This document shows, one piece after another, positions 43,648 to 53,319 of a DNA stretch of 64,000 nucleotides. The stretch is taken from positions 620,001-684,000 of the forward strand of contig NC_013082.1 of assembly GCF_000142805.1 (NCBI RefSeq). The letters run 5' to 3'. The translations under genes and the position numbers were made by a program. The stretch is from Lachancea thermotolerans CBS 6340 (Eukaryota > Ascomycota > Saccharomycetes > Saccharomycetales > Saccharomycetaceae). How positions within the stretch are numbered: position 1 is the stretch's first letter; every line of letters starts with the position of its first letter. The notes below the pieces were generated by a model that saw nothing but the letters and a program-made list of their open reading frames with translations, made no database searches and was not told the DNA's origin.

Positions 43648-44253
43648 ATGATTCATCGGCAAAGACTAGTAAGCATTTTAGCAGCTGTTTCTCTTTTGTC
43701 CCTATGGTTCTTCTTCTCCTCAAACAAGCTATCCTACTCCACCCCCAATGATCCAGTAGTAGACTTGGATACGAACACAAACACAGAACACACAGATCCT
43801 CAAGGGCAGAATAAGCAAGCTAAGCTCAAGTTCCAGTCAATCATGCCATCAATGCCGGATCAGAAAGCTAAGCAGGAACTTGGTAGAGCGTCCTGGAAAT
43901 ACTTTCACACTGTACTTTCAAGGTTTCCCGATGAGCCTACGCAGGAGGAGCGCGACAAGCTGGCTCAGTTCTTGCAGTTGTACGCAGAGCTCTACCCGTG
44001 CGGAGAGTGCTCATACCACTTTGTTGAGATGCTCAAGAAATGGCCGCCACAAACATCGAGTAGAACAGCTGCCGCCTTATGGGGGTGCCTCATGCACAAC
44101 AAAGTGAACGTATTTTTAAAAAAGGACGAGTACGATTGTTCCAAAATCCTCGAGGACTACGACTGTGGATGCGGTGGTGAAGACGGCAAGATCAACGACC
44201 AGCTCAAGATGAATAAGGTGTCATTACAGAAGGAGGGCAAACAAGGCGGGTAA
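43648..44253 (+). CDS. ERV2: ER FAD-linked sulfhydryl oxidase Erv2
   Basis: A 201-aa protein matching Erv2 (YPR037C, 196 aa), which makes disulfides in the ER lumen by passing electrons to O2 through FAD. An N-terminal signal anchor (about residues 8-28, VSILAAVSLLSLWFFF) puts the rest in the lumen. The ERV/ALR domain begins GRASWKYFHTVLSRFPDEP, with the active-site CGEC (residues about 118-121) in PCGECSYHF and a conserved WxxxxHNKVN-like helix (WGCLMHNKVNVFLKK). The C-terminal shuttle pair CGC is present in YDCGCGGEDG. It converges on STE18 with a 22-bp gap. Confidence 0.96.
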   Translation: MIHRQRLVSILAAVSLLSLWFFFSSNKLSYSTPNDPVVDLDTNTNTEHTDPQGQNKQAKLKFQSIMPSMPDQKAKQELGRASWKYFHTVLSRFPDEPTQEERDKLAQFLQLYAELYPCGECSYHFVEMLKKWPPQTSSRTAAALWGCLMHNKVNVFLKKDEYDCSKILEDYDCGCGGEDGKINDQLKMNKVSLQKEGKQGG

Positions 44254-44275
44254 TGCATGTCTTCGGACTTCTTAC

Positions 44276-44560
44276 TTACACGATTACACAGCAGCCGTTG
44301 TCGCTGGAAGACCCTGTGCGGGCACTTTTATGTATTTTCTGAGCGTTGGCCCTGTGCGGGTTCGAGCCTGGCGCGGGATACCCCCAAATCTCAGGCAGCG
44401 CATAGTCCTCATGGGACGTAGCATAATCTATAATCGACAAACAGGCGTTCGATGCAGTAATCCTCTCCCTCACAAGCTCTTCCTTCAGTTTTTTGTTCAG
44501 CTCATTAATGCGCTTGAGCTTCAGGTATTGGATCTTGAGCGGAAGATCTTGCTCACCCAT
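44276..44560 (-). CDS. STE18: Heterotrimeric G-protein gamma subunit Ste18
   Basis: A 94-aa protein colinear with Ste18 (YJR086W, 110 aa), the gamma subunit that with Ste4 carries the pheromone signal. The core KIQYLKLKRINELNKKLKEELVRERITASNACLSIIDY, then DYALPEIWGYPAPGSN, is diagnostic. The N-terminus lacks the Gln-rich stretch of S. cerevisiae. The C-terminus ends CCVIV: a palmitoylatable Cys followed by a CaaX box CVIV, unlike CTLM in S. cerevisiae. The last residue Val leaves the choice of prenyl group open. I found no clean TGAAACA pheromone element upstream, only a CGAAACA near 44751. Confidence 0.95.
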   Translation of the reverse strand: MGEQDLPLKIQYLKLKRINELNKKLKEELVRERITASNACLSIIDYATSHEDYALPEIWGYPAPGSNPHRANAQKIHKSARTGSSSDNGCCVIV

Positions 44561-45500
44561 CCTGTGTGCGGAAACTTGTGCGAAAGGAATAGCGCTACAG
44601 TGACTAAATGCACCGGGACTCCCAGGTGCTCTAGGAACTTGGGAGATTTAAGATGAAGCGAGGTCAGATAGATCCATCCAAAAGGTCTTCCTGGGCGTTG
44701 TCATTTTGAGGATTGACTTTTTGAGGACGACGCCTTACGTGATTTGCACTTCGAAACACGTATTCTGTCAGAGCTGGCGCGCACGTGAGAAGACTGCTTG
44801 CCTCCATTACGTAGCGAACAAAACTGCTAGCTCGGAGCAGGTGCTTTGACTTCACCGGTAAATAAGTCAATGATCTCCCTCATCGACGCGAAATTTAGAA
44901 TACTTTCAGCCGTTTTTGCAGTCCAGGGCGCTCTCAAATTCTGAGATGGTATGGTAACAAACTGGGATTTTTTCAAGCAATATAATGTAGTGACTTGGCA
45001 CCCAGAAAAGGACTCCAGCGATTCTTGGGAAGCAGTTTGATTCGCTATTAGAGGATAACGAGCAACGAGAGGCTTGTGACGCTGATCACGTATTTCATGT
45101 CAAAGATGTGCCATTTTCTTTACAGTGTCTTGAGTGGATAGCTAGGAGCTTAAAGTTGTTTGTCCGTCCATATGTTTACACGAGCGGCGGCATAGATCAA
45201 CACACGCCAAGTTCAACGCAATTGACATATGTAAGAAAGAACATCAGGTCGTGAAGAACGAAATATTCCAATAAATCTTCGGCCCCTGGGACTTTCCATG
45301 GAGTATATGCGCCGACTTCGCCGCTCTTATGCTTCTGTTAGTACTCTGATTCTCGCGACACCGATATTGACACTGACAAAAGCCCTCCCTTGATGCGCCT
45401 GCTGTTGGAGATCATTGTATACGCTCCCACTTAATTAACATCAAGTTGATGGACATCCGGGAACTTCATCCCACATTGGCCCAAAACACAGCAACAAACA
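44561..45500. other. Divergent STE18-TMH11 region
   Basis: 940 bp with one CACGTG box at 44782-44787. A 68-codon minus frame (44664-44870) resembles nothing known. No RNA gene seen. Confidence 0.45.
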
Positions 45501-45818
45501 ATGGAACACCCAGCTTTCACACTGGCAGCTTTGACCACCATGGGTGGGGCCATGGGCTACGCCCGCAAAGGCTCCAAGCCTTCCCTGCTTGCAGGCCTAG
45601 TTTTCGGGGGCGTTTACGGGTATGCTGGATACCTGCTGCACAAGAACGCGGACGGCGGACTCGAAATCGCGCTGGGCGCCAGTTCGCTCATGCTTATTAC
45701 GGGAATCGCCAGAGGCGTTCCTTCTCGCTTCAAGAAGCCCGTGCCTCTTGTGCTGACCATCTTGGGTGGGCTGGGAACTTTCTACTACTACCGCAAGTAC
45801 AAAGAGTTCTACCCCTAA
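45501..45818 (+). CDS. TMH11: TMEM14-family mitochondrial membrane protein Tmh11
   Basis: A 105-aa protein, the same length as YJR085C/Tmh11. The TMEM14 family has small, Gly-rich, multi-pass inner-membrane proteins; human TMEM14C takes part in haem synthesis. Four short hydrophobic Gly/Ala-rich segments are seen (AFTLAALTTMGGAMGYA, LLAGLVFGGVYGYAGYLL, IALGASSLMLITGIARG, PLVLTILGGLGTFYYY). RKGSKPSLLAG and the ending YYRKYKEFYP are family hallmarks. The exact role in yeast is unclear. Confidence 0.92.
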   Translation: MEHPAFTLAALTTMGGAMGYARKGSKPSLLAGLVFGGVYGYAGYLLHKNADGGLEIALGASSLMLITGIARGVPSRFKKPVPLVLTILGGLGTFYYYRKYKEFYP

Positions 45819-46716
45819 GCGGTGACGGGGCGCTGGCCCTGCACGTGTAAATATTCTAGCCTGAGACTAAATAGCTCTAATCGAACACGCGGGTCTGCGA
45901 GCTGAACGGCCGTCCCGTGTCCATATGCAACCTAAGCCGAGCGAGCGCAACACATTCGATCCGGGGATCAAAACAAATCTTTGAAATCTGAAATTTTGCC
46001 TTAACATCAAAGTTATAGTATATGTAGGTATATATCGCCGCTGCGTCTCAAACGTGCGGTGAAGTGCGAAGTAAAAGTCCTGTTGGATCGCCAGCATCCT
46101 GGCCGCGATCTATCTCAGGCTCATGCCGTTCGAAGCCTCCGGTTTCGTTGCGAATCCGGGCTCTTAGTTCTTTCTGACGGCCTCCAAGCTGGCGCAGCTG
46201 TTCTTTCTGCTTGCCGCTGGCGACACTGGGGAGACAGCTGGGATGACGAATGGAGTGGAAACTTCGGAAGTCAATACTAGGAAAGCCATTTTCGATATAG
46301 TGTTTGGATGTGGTGAAGTGTGTTTGGAGTGTTTTGCGGAAGATGTGAGCTCAAGTAGTTCGAGTTCTTGTTCTTTGCTGTTGCTTATTGCTAACTACAA
46401 CTACCCTACACTTGGACATTTTCCTGTCCTTATATACCTTTTGCACAGCCCATGTCAGGGGCTTGCGCTTACAGCTCTTCCGCCCCAAACTTCATGACCA
46501 TTATTCAGTCACGAAGGTCATCCATTCCGACAGGTCATGAACTTGATGATATCACTTCGTTTATGCTGGCGGATCGCGCGCGGAAATCAATTTATGCGCA
46601 CGCGCTCCAGGACTTTAAAGAGCGACAGCTCGGGAAGTCCGTCCGAGGTGATTATATGGGGCGGAGTGGCGGAATTACACGTCCGAATCACGTGAATGTA
46701 TATTGCCGCTGTAATG
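45819..46716. other. Unusually long convergent gap TMH11-CSN12
   Basis: About 900 bp between two convergent stops, while other convergent gaps here are 10-110 bp apart from HAD/AHA1. It carries CACGTG boxes at 45842-45847 and 46689-46694. Open frames of 76-116 codons occur (for example 46243-46497 and 46452-46802), but none is recognisable and the last runs into CSN12. A TTCGGAA at about 46264 lacks the AT-rich flank of a centromere. Confidence 0.5.
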
Positions 46717-47976
46717 TCACGTGCCGGAGTGAACCAGGCGCGGGAAGGCATTGGTCTTGCTTACCACGAGGGCACGGTTCGAGTGCGACAGATACCCTTT
46801 GATGTAGTCCTTACTGATTAGGTTGGCCAGCACACACTCTGTCTCGTCCAGCTGCTCGTCTGTGATGTTTTTGACACCTTTGTGGGTTCTGCTCTTAAGT
46901 AGCGCGGTGGTGACGAGCTTTAGAGGCACAATGGAGCGCGAGCCATAGAAGCGGAAGCTGAGCTTTAGCAGCTTGAGGAGCACTAGCTCTCGCACCAGAA
47001 CTAGGGCAACGTAGAGGTTGCGGCGCAGCATAGCGGCTTCATTCTGCTCCAGCCAGGTCTCAAAACTCTTCAGATCGCCGTTGCGCAAGCATTGGATCAC
47101 AGGCGCGTATAGGCGCGCAACACGGGGATGGCGTGCAGCCAGTACTTGGGCGTCGGGGTACCACTTGTGCGCCAGCATGGCAAAGGGGATCAGCAGCATC
47201 ACAATCATGTCCTCCTGGGAGCCGCCCTCGCGACGCGAGTTCAGCCACGCTTTGCGCGCGAACTCGAACCCGCGGGCAAAGTTGCTGTCCTGACACCCGT
47301 AGAACTCGGCCATATAGTAGTAGTACGTCACTAGCTGTGCTTTGTGAGACTGCAGCGCGTTTTCTGGCGTGGGTAGCTCCTGAGCCCGGCTTTCGAGCAC
47401 TTTCACAAGGTTTCGCACCATGTCTCGATTTTGTAGTCTTTTGTAGATGCTCAGCTCCAGGTTGGTGAAGAAGTACACGCCCCATTTTTTGTTATCGTGT
47501 GTATTTGGGTTTCTGTCATTAAGACACAGCTTAAAGCTTGTGTGAATCGTGCGCACGCACTTTTCCAGAAACCGCTCTTCGTCGAGATCTCCTCTGAGTT
47601 TCTTCTTTTTCCTCTTATCGAGATCTCTTCGTTCTGATGCCTTCTTGTCGAGCTGCGTTCCTACTCGCAGCAGCTGCGCGGCGCTTGCATGTAAAGGCGC
47701 GGTAATCCACACTGTTTCCCCCTCGGAGAGCCGGTTTATGAGTTTCAATTGTTCATTAGCCAAGTCAAACAGCTTTGTGCTAACTGTAGCAGATCCGCAG
47801 TTTTCGATGAACTCTTGTTTAAGCGCTAGGGTCGTTTGTATGAGTTGTACCAGCTTTTCGTTGCTGATCCTTCCGAGAGAAAAAACAGAACTTGGGCAGG
47901 GTCCATCATATCTCAAAAAGTCAAGCAGTTCCTGAGTGGATCTGCGGTACTCGAAGCACTGGACGATGCTGTTCAT
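46717..47976 (-). CDS. CSN12: COP9 signalosome-associated PCI protein Csn12
   Basis: From the ATG at 47976 (MNSIVQCFEYRRSTQELLDFLRYD) this is a 419-aa protein, close to Csn12 (YJR084W, 423 aa). The 36 upstream in-frame residues begin with TTG and are hydrophobic without family likeness. Csn12 is a PCI-domain protein linked to the yeast COP9 signalosome and, with Thp3, to splicing and transcription elongation. The helical repeats FFTNLELSIYKRLQNRDMVRNL and YYYYMAEFYGCQDSNFARGFEFARKAWLNS are typical. The C-terminal winged-helix part contains ECVLANLISKDYIKGYLSH. A 157-bp divergent promoter separates it from the ACF4-like gene. Confidence 0.9.
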   Translation of the reverse strand: MNSIVQCFEYRRSTQELLDFLRYDGPCPSSVFSLGRISNEKLVQLIQTTLALKQEFIENCGSATVSTKLFDLANEQLKLINRLSEGETVWITAPLHASAAQLLRVGTQLDKKASERRDLDKRKKKKLRGDLDEERFLEKCVRTIHTSFKLCLNDRNPNTHDNKKWGVYFFTNLELSIYKRLQNRDMVRNLVKVLESRAQELPTPENALQSHKAQLVTYYYYMAEFYGCQDSNFARGFEFARKAWLNSRREGGSQEDMIVMLLIPFAMLAHKWYPDAQVLAARHPRVARLYAPVIQCLRNGDLKSFETWLEQNEAAMLRRNLYVALVLVRELVLLKLLKLSFRFYGSRSIVPLKLVTTALLKSRTHKGVKNITDEQLDETECVLANLISKDYIKGYLSHSNRALVVSKTNAFPRLVHSGT

Positions 47977-48133
47977 GGTTTCTCTTTTTCGCTGCTTCTT
48001 CAACCCCATCGGTATCCCAGACAAGGTTAAAAATGTCAACAATAAAATATCAAGAATCATCGACGACAGATCTGCAAACCCCAAGAAACAATAAAATTTA
48101 GAGCTGAGCCTTACTGTTACAATTAGGTCACCA

Positions 48134-48955
48134 ATGTCGAGCCAGCGGGTGATAAGTGAGTCAACAGGCCTTTACAAATTGTCTATTGTCAACAAGCAAA
48201 AGAACAGCACAGGTTCTGAAGAAGAAATCACTGAGCCAACTAAACCGGAGACTCCAAAAAAGGGCCTGCCCCTATCTTCGCCTGTCAGAAAAGGATCCAA
48301 ACTTGAATCGTCTCCTACTAGAGGTGGAAAAGTCGAATCAGATGAGCCGGGAAGCTTCTCTGAGAGCTTACTATATGAGCTAGCGGCAAAGAGAAGACAA
48401 GTCGTTGAGCTTAAGCAACAGTTGCAGCACGCAGAAAAAGAATTGGAAACTCTAGAACAGAAATGCAAAAGGATCGGACAGGCAGAGAAAACGCCAGGCT
48501 CGCCCGAGAGACTACACGAAATTACTGCAAAACTGCAAGATACGTGGAGAGGCGTCAACAGCAGCCCCACGGTGCTCAAAAGCAAGCAAAGTATAAGTAA
48601 CTTCTTCAACGCCAAGGACCAAGCGTTCGAAGCAGAAAACCCTCAACCACTTCCAACAAACACAAAATCCTCTTACTCCCAAATGATGGCGAGCAAACTA
48701 CAAAACATAAGAAATCAGCAGACGCAATCACCATTTTTGAAGAAGCTCGTAAGCAAGTGGCAAGACTTCAGCGTCAACGAGGCAGAAGAGGAAGAGTTTG
48801 ATAATGGACGGCCAACCGACAAATACTACATCAAGAGCAAGCTGGACTACGATGACGACGAAGAGATTTCAAGTGAAAGTGAACTCGAAATGGACAAGGC
48901 ATCAACCGCTACTGATCTTGACGGGGGCCCTGTTGTATCTACATTCAAGAGATAG
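48134..48955 (+). CDS. ACF4: Coiled-coil protein, probable Acf4 orthologue
   Basis: A 273-aa protein. Position, divergent from CSN12 (YJR084W), predicts YJR083C/Acf4 (309 aa), a poorly characterised protein linked to the actin cytoskeleton. The sequence fits what I recall of the Acf4/Tda11 type but not decisively. The first 75 residues are polar with SPVRKGSKLESSPTRGG, proline-directed phosphorylation-type sites. A clear coiled coil spans about 78-118 (LLYELAAKRRQVVELKQQLQHAEKELETLEQKCKRI). A short conserved-looking helix (SPFLKKLVSKWQDFSV) lies near 195-210. The tail is acidic and serine-rich. Confidence 0.65.
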   Translation: MSSQRVISESTGLYKLSIVNKQKNSTGSEEEITEPTKPETPKKGLPLSSPVRKGSKLESSPTRGGKVESDEPGSFSESLLYELAAKRRQVVELKQQLQHAEKELETLEQKCKRIGQAEKTPGSPERLHEITAKLQDTWRGVNSSPTVLKSKQSISNFFNAKDQAFEAENPQPLPTNTKSSYSQMMASKLQNIRNQQTQSPFLKKLVSKWQDFSVNEAEEEEFDNGRPTDKYYIKSKLDYDDDEEISSESELEMDKASTATDLDGGPVVSTFKR

Positions 48956-49045
48956 AAAACCAAAATTCAAAAAAAAAGTCGTATCTTTGATAGATTAAGT
49001 TTTATCAATGTTTCTTAGAATTTACACACATCCAGACAAAGATCA

Positions 49046-50443
49046 TTACCTGCTGAAAGTATGAGCAACAAATGCTTGGGTAGCCTTTAGGGCTTCGTAT
49101 TTGACTTTTGAGTCTGGGTGGTTTAGCAGTTCCATGATCAACACTTTACCGTTCAACTTGGCCAGCACATCCACGCTCTCGGGCAATAACTCGACTACGT
49201 GGGTGATGTCGCTCAAAGCCACCTGTATAGTGGTTTTTGCAGAAGCTTCGTTGTTTGGAGAAGCCAGGATTGCAACAAGCTTCTTGAAAAGCTTCCAGTC
49301 TTGTTCCTTGAACTTGTCAACGTTTTCAGCCCAGAAGCCATTGTCGACATGTGGAGGGGACCATACTAGAAGTTTGGAGTCCAACTCCGCTTCGTACTCG
49401 TCGAAGGAGGTCAATTCTTGGTAGGTTTGTTCCAGGAGCTCCTTCAAAGTAGCCAAGTCTTGACGAAGTTCATCGTCGGAGTATTTTCTCTCGCTCAAAG
49501 ACTGCAAAATGGGCAAAGCGTTACCCAAGAGAAGCAGCTGGCGGATGAGGGCCTTGTGACCCTTGACGTGGGGGGAAACGCAATTCAAAATGGTGGCAAT
49601 ACACAACCTTGAGAGCTTTTCCTTGATCGTAACCTTGACCAGCTTCAGCAAGTTGAGAAAGTCACTGAGATACTTGGAGGCCAATTCCGAGGCAATTTCG
49701 TGGTCGAAAGTTAGTAGCCATAATGTCAATAGAGAATAGTACTGAATTTGAATGCCCAAGTTGTTGCTGTTGGTGGGCACCGCTCTGTTGGCAGCGTTGG
49801 AGTCAAGAGCCCTGTTCACAACGCTGAAAAGCGTAGGTACAAAAGAGGCCTGGGCAGTCCACACGACACGTCTGTACTCTTTGACAGAGCACATTTCCTG
49901 TAGCAGACGGATGCAAACGTAGCTGGTGTCCATGTGGTCCAAGTTCTGCAAGACAGCATTAAAGCGGGGGTGCTGCAGCAGCTTGGAGACAAGATCCGTG
50001 TTTCTGAGCTCGGGCTGGATCAGCAACGAGACGATGTTGAACCCCGAAAGTAGCACGGTCTGGTCGTCGCCGGTGAGCGAGGCGTTGAAGAGATCCACGA
50101 CGGCCTTGGGGTTCTTGCTGAAGTACTCAATGGTGGTGTCTGCGTATTCCTCGGAAGAGAGCAGTTCCGCGACAAGGTTGTGCACCGCCTTCTGCACGTC
50201 CACGTTGTGCGCGGTCTCCAGGAGGTGGATGGCGGAGGGCACGCACTCGCTGGCCGAAATCTGCACGCCAGTGTGCTTGATGAGCGCGCTCTCAAGTTTC
50301 TTGGCCACCGCTGCATCGGGGCCGCTGATCTCGGCGGACCTGGCCAATGCGTCCCATGCGACGGAACGCGATCTTACGGCGCTGCGAATGTCGCTGAAAT
50401 GGGTGCTATCCAGCAGCAGCTTGCTATGCTCCTGAACCGTCAT
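49046..50443 (-). CDS. VMA13: V-ATPase V1 subunit H (Vma13)
   Basis: Read from the ATG at 50443 (MTVQEHSKLLLDSTHFSDIRSAVRSRSVAWDALARS), this 465-aa protein matches Vma13 (YPR036W, 478 aa), the regulatory H subunit. Subunit H couples V1 to Vo and silences free V1 ATPase. It is all-helical, built of armadillo/HEAT-type repeats. The C-terminal domain is marked by LLVWSPPHVDNGFWAENVDKF and then HPDSKVKYEALKATQAFVAHTF. A Reb1-type CCGGGTAA lies 155 bp upstream. Confidence 0.96.
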   Translation of the reverse strand: MTVQEHSKLLLDSTHFSDIRSAVRSRSVAWDALARSAEISGPDAAVAKKLESALIKHTGVQISASECVPSAIHLLETAHNVDVQKAVHNLVAELLSSEEYADTTIEYFSKNPKAVVDLFNASLTGDDQTVLLSGFNIVSLLIQPELRNTDLVSKLLQHPRFNAVLQNLDHMDTSYVCIRLLQEMCSVKEYRRVVWTAQASFVPTLFSVVNRALDSNAANRAVPTNSNNLGIQIQYYSLLTLWLLTFDHEIASELASKYLSDFLNLLKLVKVTIKEKLSRLCIATILNCVSPHVKGHKALIRQLLLLGNALPILQSLSERKYSDDELRQDLATLKELLEQTYQELTSFDEYEAELDSKLLVWSPPHVDNGFWAENVDKFKEQDWKLFKKLVAILASPNNEASAKTTIQVALSDITHVVELLPESVDVLAKLNGKVLIMELLNHPDSKVKYEALKATQAFVAHTFSR

Positions 50444-51628
50444 GCTTAGAGTGCTAGAACGTATGTGAAGAGGCTGGCTAGAGAACTCAATTCTATGTTC
50501 CAAAATAGATGTCTTGGTAGGTTCTCACGATTACATAGACACACCACTACCACCCTTACTGATATTGCAAATTTTGGCCAGCTCGTGAAGAATGGCCGGG
50601 TAACACCTGGAAATTCTGAGAAGCGTCGCGGTCGCGGGAAGCTAGCGCGCGGCCGACGCCTTGAGCGGCTGTTGTTGGTCTACGCAGCGGTTGAGACTGC
50701 TACACAAAGAGTGCTGCATGCCTTGAATGTGCGGTATATGTTCTGTTGGAGAGGCGCACCAGGCCTGTTAAAAGGCCAGCGGGACAAAGTGCTAAGGGAA
50801 TGGAGATTCTTGTATAGACATACGGACACCCAGAAGGCCCGTACCACCGCCGAACAGGGAATCTAGCGAATGCCTCACTGCTGGCTCAGTGCACACCTCT
50901 GCTATTATCCTCGCTTTCAACGAAGCACCGTTGGTCTCGCAACGCCCTGCGAATATAAAAAGTCCGGGCCATCATGAGATAAACGAGAGTATCACGTGGT
51001 TCGCGCTTGCGGAACCCACGGCCTTAGCAGGTGCCTGGGCGCATGGCAACTTGAGAGGAAGCCAGCCACATTGCACGGTACACCCAGTGGTGGGGCTTGT
51101 TAAGCGCCCGCTGTGGAAGTCCGAGTCACGTCCTTGATCGTCATATACGTAGAAAGGCTGTGAGGGCAGCAGTGGCCTGCGGCGTGCATGGAACGCACGG
51201 ACCTGAGGGCTGTTGCTACATGTCTATTGTAGCTCGAGGATCACGCGATTCGTGGCGGTCGTGCGAGGGATTGCAGCTGCCGAGCCTGTGTCACGTTACC
51301 TTTATCGATAAGGCTGCGGAGGCAGGTCGAGCGACGACCTTCCGCGAGTCGCAGACGACCCACAGCTTTTGGCCGGATCCCACACTGGCGTCCTGAACTA
51401 TCCAACGCCTTTCATAGTCTCATTGGAGTCTGCACGCGTGTGCGCGAACCTGCGCATAGCACGCCCGTCTCCGTCTTCTTATCTGTCTATCGCCTTGGTT
51501 TTCAATATACTTAAAATAAATTACGATCGCCGGGATCATACTGTACATACGTAGAGGATGAGAACATCTCCTAGAGGTGGTGGTGGTTGTAGTGGGTGTG
51601 GTCCGCTGCGTCTTGCCGCGCTGGCCGC
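50444..51628. other. Intergenic VMA13-GLN1
   Basis: About 1.2 kb on the promoter side of VMA13 and the 3' side of GLN1. It contains a Reb1-like site (50596-50603) and a CACGTG box (50993-50998). A 133-codon frame (50465-50866) is basic and unlike any protein I know. No RNA gene was recognised. Confidence 0.5.
50596..50603 (-). promoter_or_regulatory. Reb1-type site upstream of VMA13
   Basis: CCGGGTAA is the reverse of TTACCCGG, the Reb1 consensus. It lies 153-160 bp before the VMA13 ATG, a usual place for a nucleosome-free promoter. Match is exact; occupancy is inferred. Confidence 0.6.
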
Positions 51629-52738
51629 TCAGCTGGACTCACGCTCGAACTCCTTGGTCATGTCCGCAGAGTCGATGGCGCCGCAGACCGTCTCGCAGAT
51701 GATACCTGTCACCAGGTAAGGGTCGATGTTGGACGCAGGTCTTCTGTCCTCGAAGTAGCCGTAGCCCTCCTTGGCCACGGAACGTGGGATACGCACGGAG
51801 GCACCACGGTTGGCCACACCGGACGAGAAGGTGGTCGCGGAAGCGGTCTCGTGGCGGCCGGTTAGTCGCAGGTCGTTGTCGGCACCGTACAGCTTGATGT
51901 GCTCGACGTGACGCTTGGACAGCTTGTCGATGGCGTCGTCGATGTACTTCATGCCGCCTGGCAGACGCATCTCCTTGGTCGACACGTTGGTGTGGCAGCC
52001 CGCGCCGTTCCAGTCGCCCTTGAGAGGCTTAGGGTGCAGCGAGATCTTCACGCCAAACTCCTCGGCCACACGGCTCAGCAGGTAACGAGCCATCCACAGC
52101 TCGTCGCCCATGCTGATGCCGGTGCAAGGACCGACCTGGAACTCCCACTGGGAAGGCATCACCTCGGCGTTGATACCGGAGATGCGCAGGTTGGCGAACA
52201 GGCACGCGCGGTAGTGGGCCTCGATCATGTCACGGGCGTACACCTTGCCGGTACCGACACCGCAGTAGTAAGGACCCTGGGGAGCGGGGTAGCCGCCCTT
52301 AGGCCACCCGTACACCTGGTCGTTCTCGTCGAACAGAGTGTACTCCTGTTCCAGGCCGAACCAGATGTCGGCGTCCTTGTGCGCCTCGAACAGCTTGGCG
52401 GCCTCGTGACGGTGGTTGAACTTGTTGGGGGTGCCGTCGTTGTTCCAGCACTCGGCGAGCACCAGGATGTTGTCGCCCTTGCGGAATGGGTCTGGGTAGA
52501 ACGCCACAGGCTTCAGATAGATGTCGGAGTCGTGGCCGGGCGCCTGGCCCGTCGACGAACCGTCAAAGTTCCACTCGGGCAGCTCGTCCAGGCTGTTGAT
52601 CTTGCGCGGCAACGTGCGGCCCTTGGAGCGGATGTTACCGGTACCGTCGATCCAGACGTACTCCGCGATAACGGCGCCGCGCTGGTCGAGGTCCAGGTAC
52701 TTGGCTAGAATGGCAGTTTTCTCAATAGTGGCAGACAT
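51629..52738 (-). CDS. GLN1: Glutamine synthetase
   Basis: A 369-aa eukaryotic-type (GSII) glutamine synthetase, next to 370 aa for S. cerevisiae Gln1 (YPR035W). It makes glutamine from glutamate, ammonia and ATP in the cytosol, the main assimilation step and a source of the nitrogen-quality signal. Catalytic blocks are intact: [17 protein letters not shown] (residues about 54-70), [26 protein letters not shown] (ATP and ammonia site) and the C-terminal [27 protein letters not shown]. Codon use is extremely biased and GC-rich, suggesting very high expression. GATA boxes lie upstream. Confidence 0.98.
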   Translation of the reverse strand: MSATIEKTAILAKYLDLDQRGAVIAEYVWIDGTGNIRSKGRTLPRKINSLDELPEWNFDGSSTGQAPGHDSDIYLKPVAFYPDPFRKGDNILVLAECWNNDGTPNKFNHRHEAAKLFEAHKDADIWFGLEQEYTLFDENDQVYGWPKGGYPAPQGPYYCGVGTGKVYARDMIEAHYRACLFANLRISGINAEVMPSQWEFQVGPCTGISMGDELWMARYLLSRVAEEFGVKISLHPKPLKGDWNGAGCHTNVSTKEMRLPGGMKYIDDAIDKLSKRHVEHIKLYGADNDLRLTGRHETASATTFSSGVANRGASVRIPRSVAKEGYGYFEDRRPASNIDPYLVTGIICETVCGAIDSADMTKEFERESS

Positions 52739-52968
52739 GGCTTGCAGGTCTTGTGATGTGTGGGCGTAAGCTGCGGGAAAAAAAGGGGAGGGGAACGCAG
52801 GAAACGTAGAATGCGTTGAAACCGTCGGGTAGAAACCTTGGTGAGTGGGGATTGGAATCTTCGAAAGCTAAAACCACAACAACTCCTGTCCCTTCCGGCC
52901 TGCGCCTGTGCTACTTATACTCCCTACGTTGCTGTAATCAGGGCTCCAGTGACTCCTCATTAATTTCT

Positions 52969-53153
52969 GATAACATCAGCGAGATTTAGTTTCATCACAA
53001 CAATAGCAGCACTTTTGAGCCGAGTAGCTGATAGTGGTGTTTACAGGCGTGATGGCGAGCGTCAGGGAAGCCGGCTTCCACGGGCGAATTCTCCCGATTT
53101 GGCCTGCCGGGGCTATGGGGGCGTGTCCGCCACAAACAAATGAGGCAGATAAG
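52969..53153 (+). promoter_or_regulatory. GATA-factor boxes upstream of GLN1
   Basis: GATAA at 52969-52973 and GATAAG at 53148-53153 lie about 230 and 410 bp upstream of the GLN1 ATG, with a TATAAGTA box (reverse strand, 52912-52919) closer in. GLN1 is a known target of the nitrogen regulators Gln3 and Gat1, which bind GATAAG. The sites are short, so assignment rests on context. Confidence 0.5.
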
Positions 53154-53319
53154 CAGTGGAAGCGGCAGCGCAAAGTGCGGGCACGGCTGTAGGAAAAGAA
53201 ACGTGGAGGCACGGGCGCAGGGGAAAAGAAAAGGAGACAGGCGCGCCGGGCGCGGCGAGCACGAGGGACGGCGCAAAAGCAACGGGCGTGCGGGAAAACG
53301 CAGAATAAGTGCCGCGGAG

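Noticed and set aside
46255-46275. TTCGGAA as a possible centromere CDEIII core; a similar TTCGGAA at about 60433
   Set aside because: Neither has an AT-rich CDEII of suitable length with a CDEI box at the other end.
50465-50866. 133-codon basic frame upstream of VMA13
   Set aside because: Overlaps the VMA13 promoter with its Reb1 site and shows no protein-like pattern.
51899-52708. 269-codon frame antisense to GLN1, and a 298-codon one antisense to the HAD gene (54725-55621)
   Set aside because: Long antisense frames are expected opposite GC-rich, highly biased genes; their translations lack family features.
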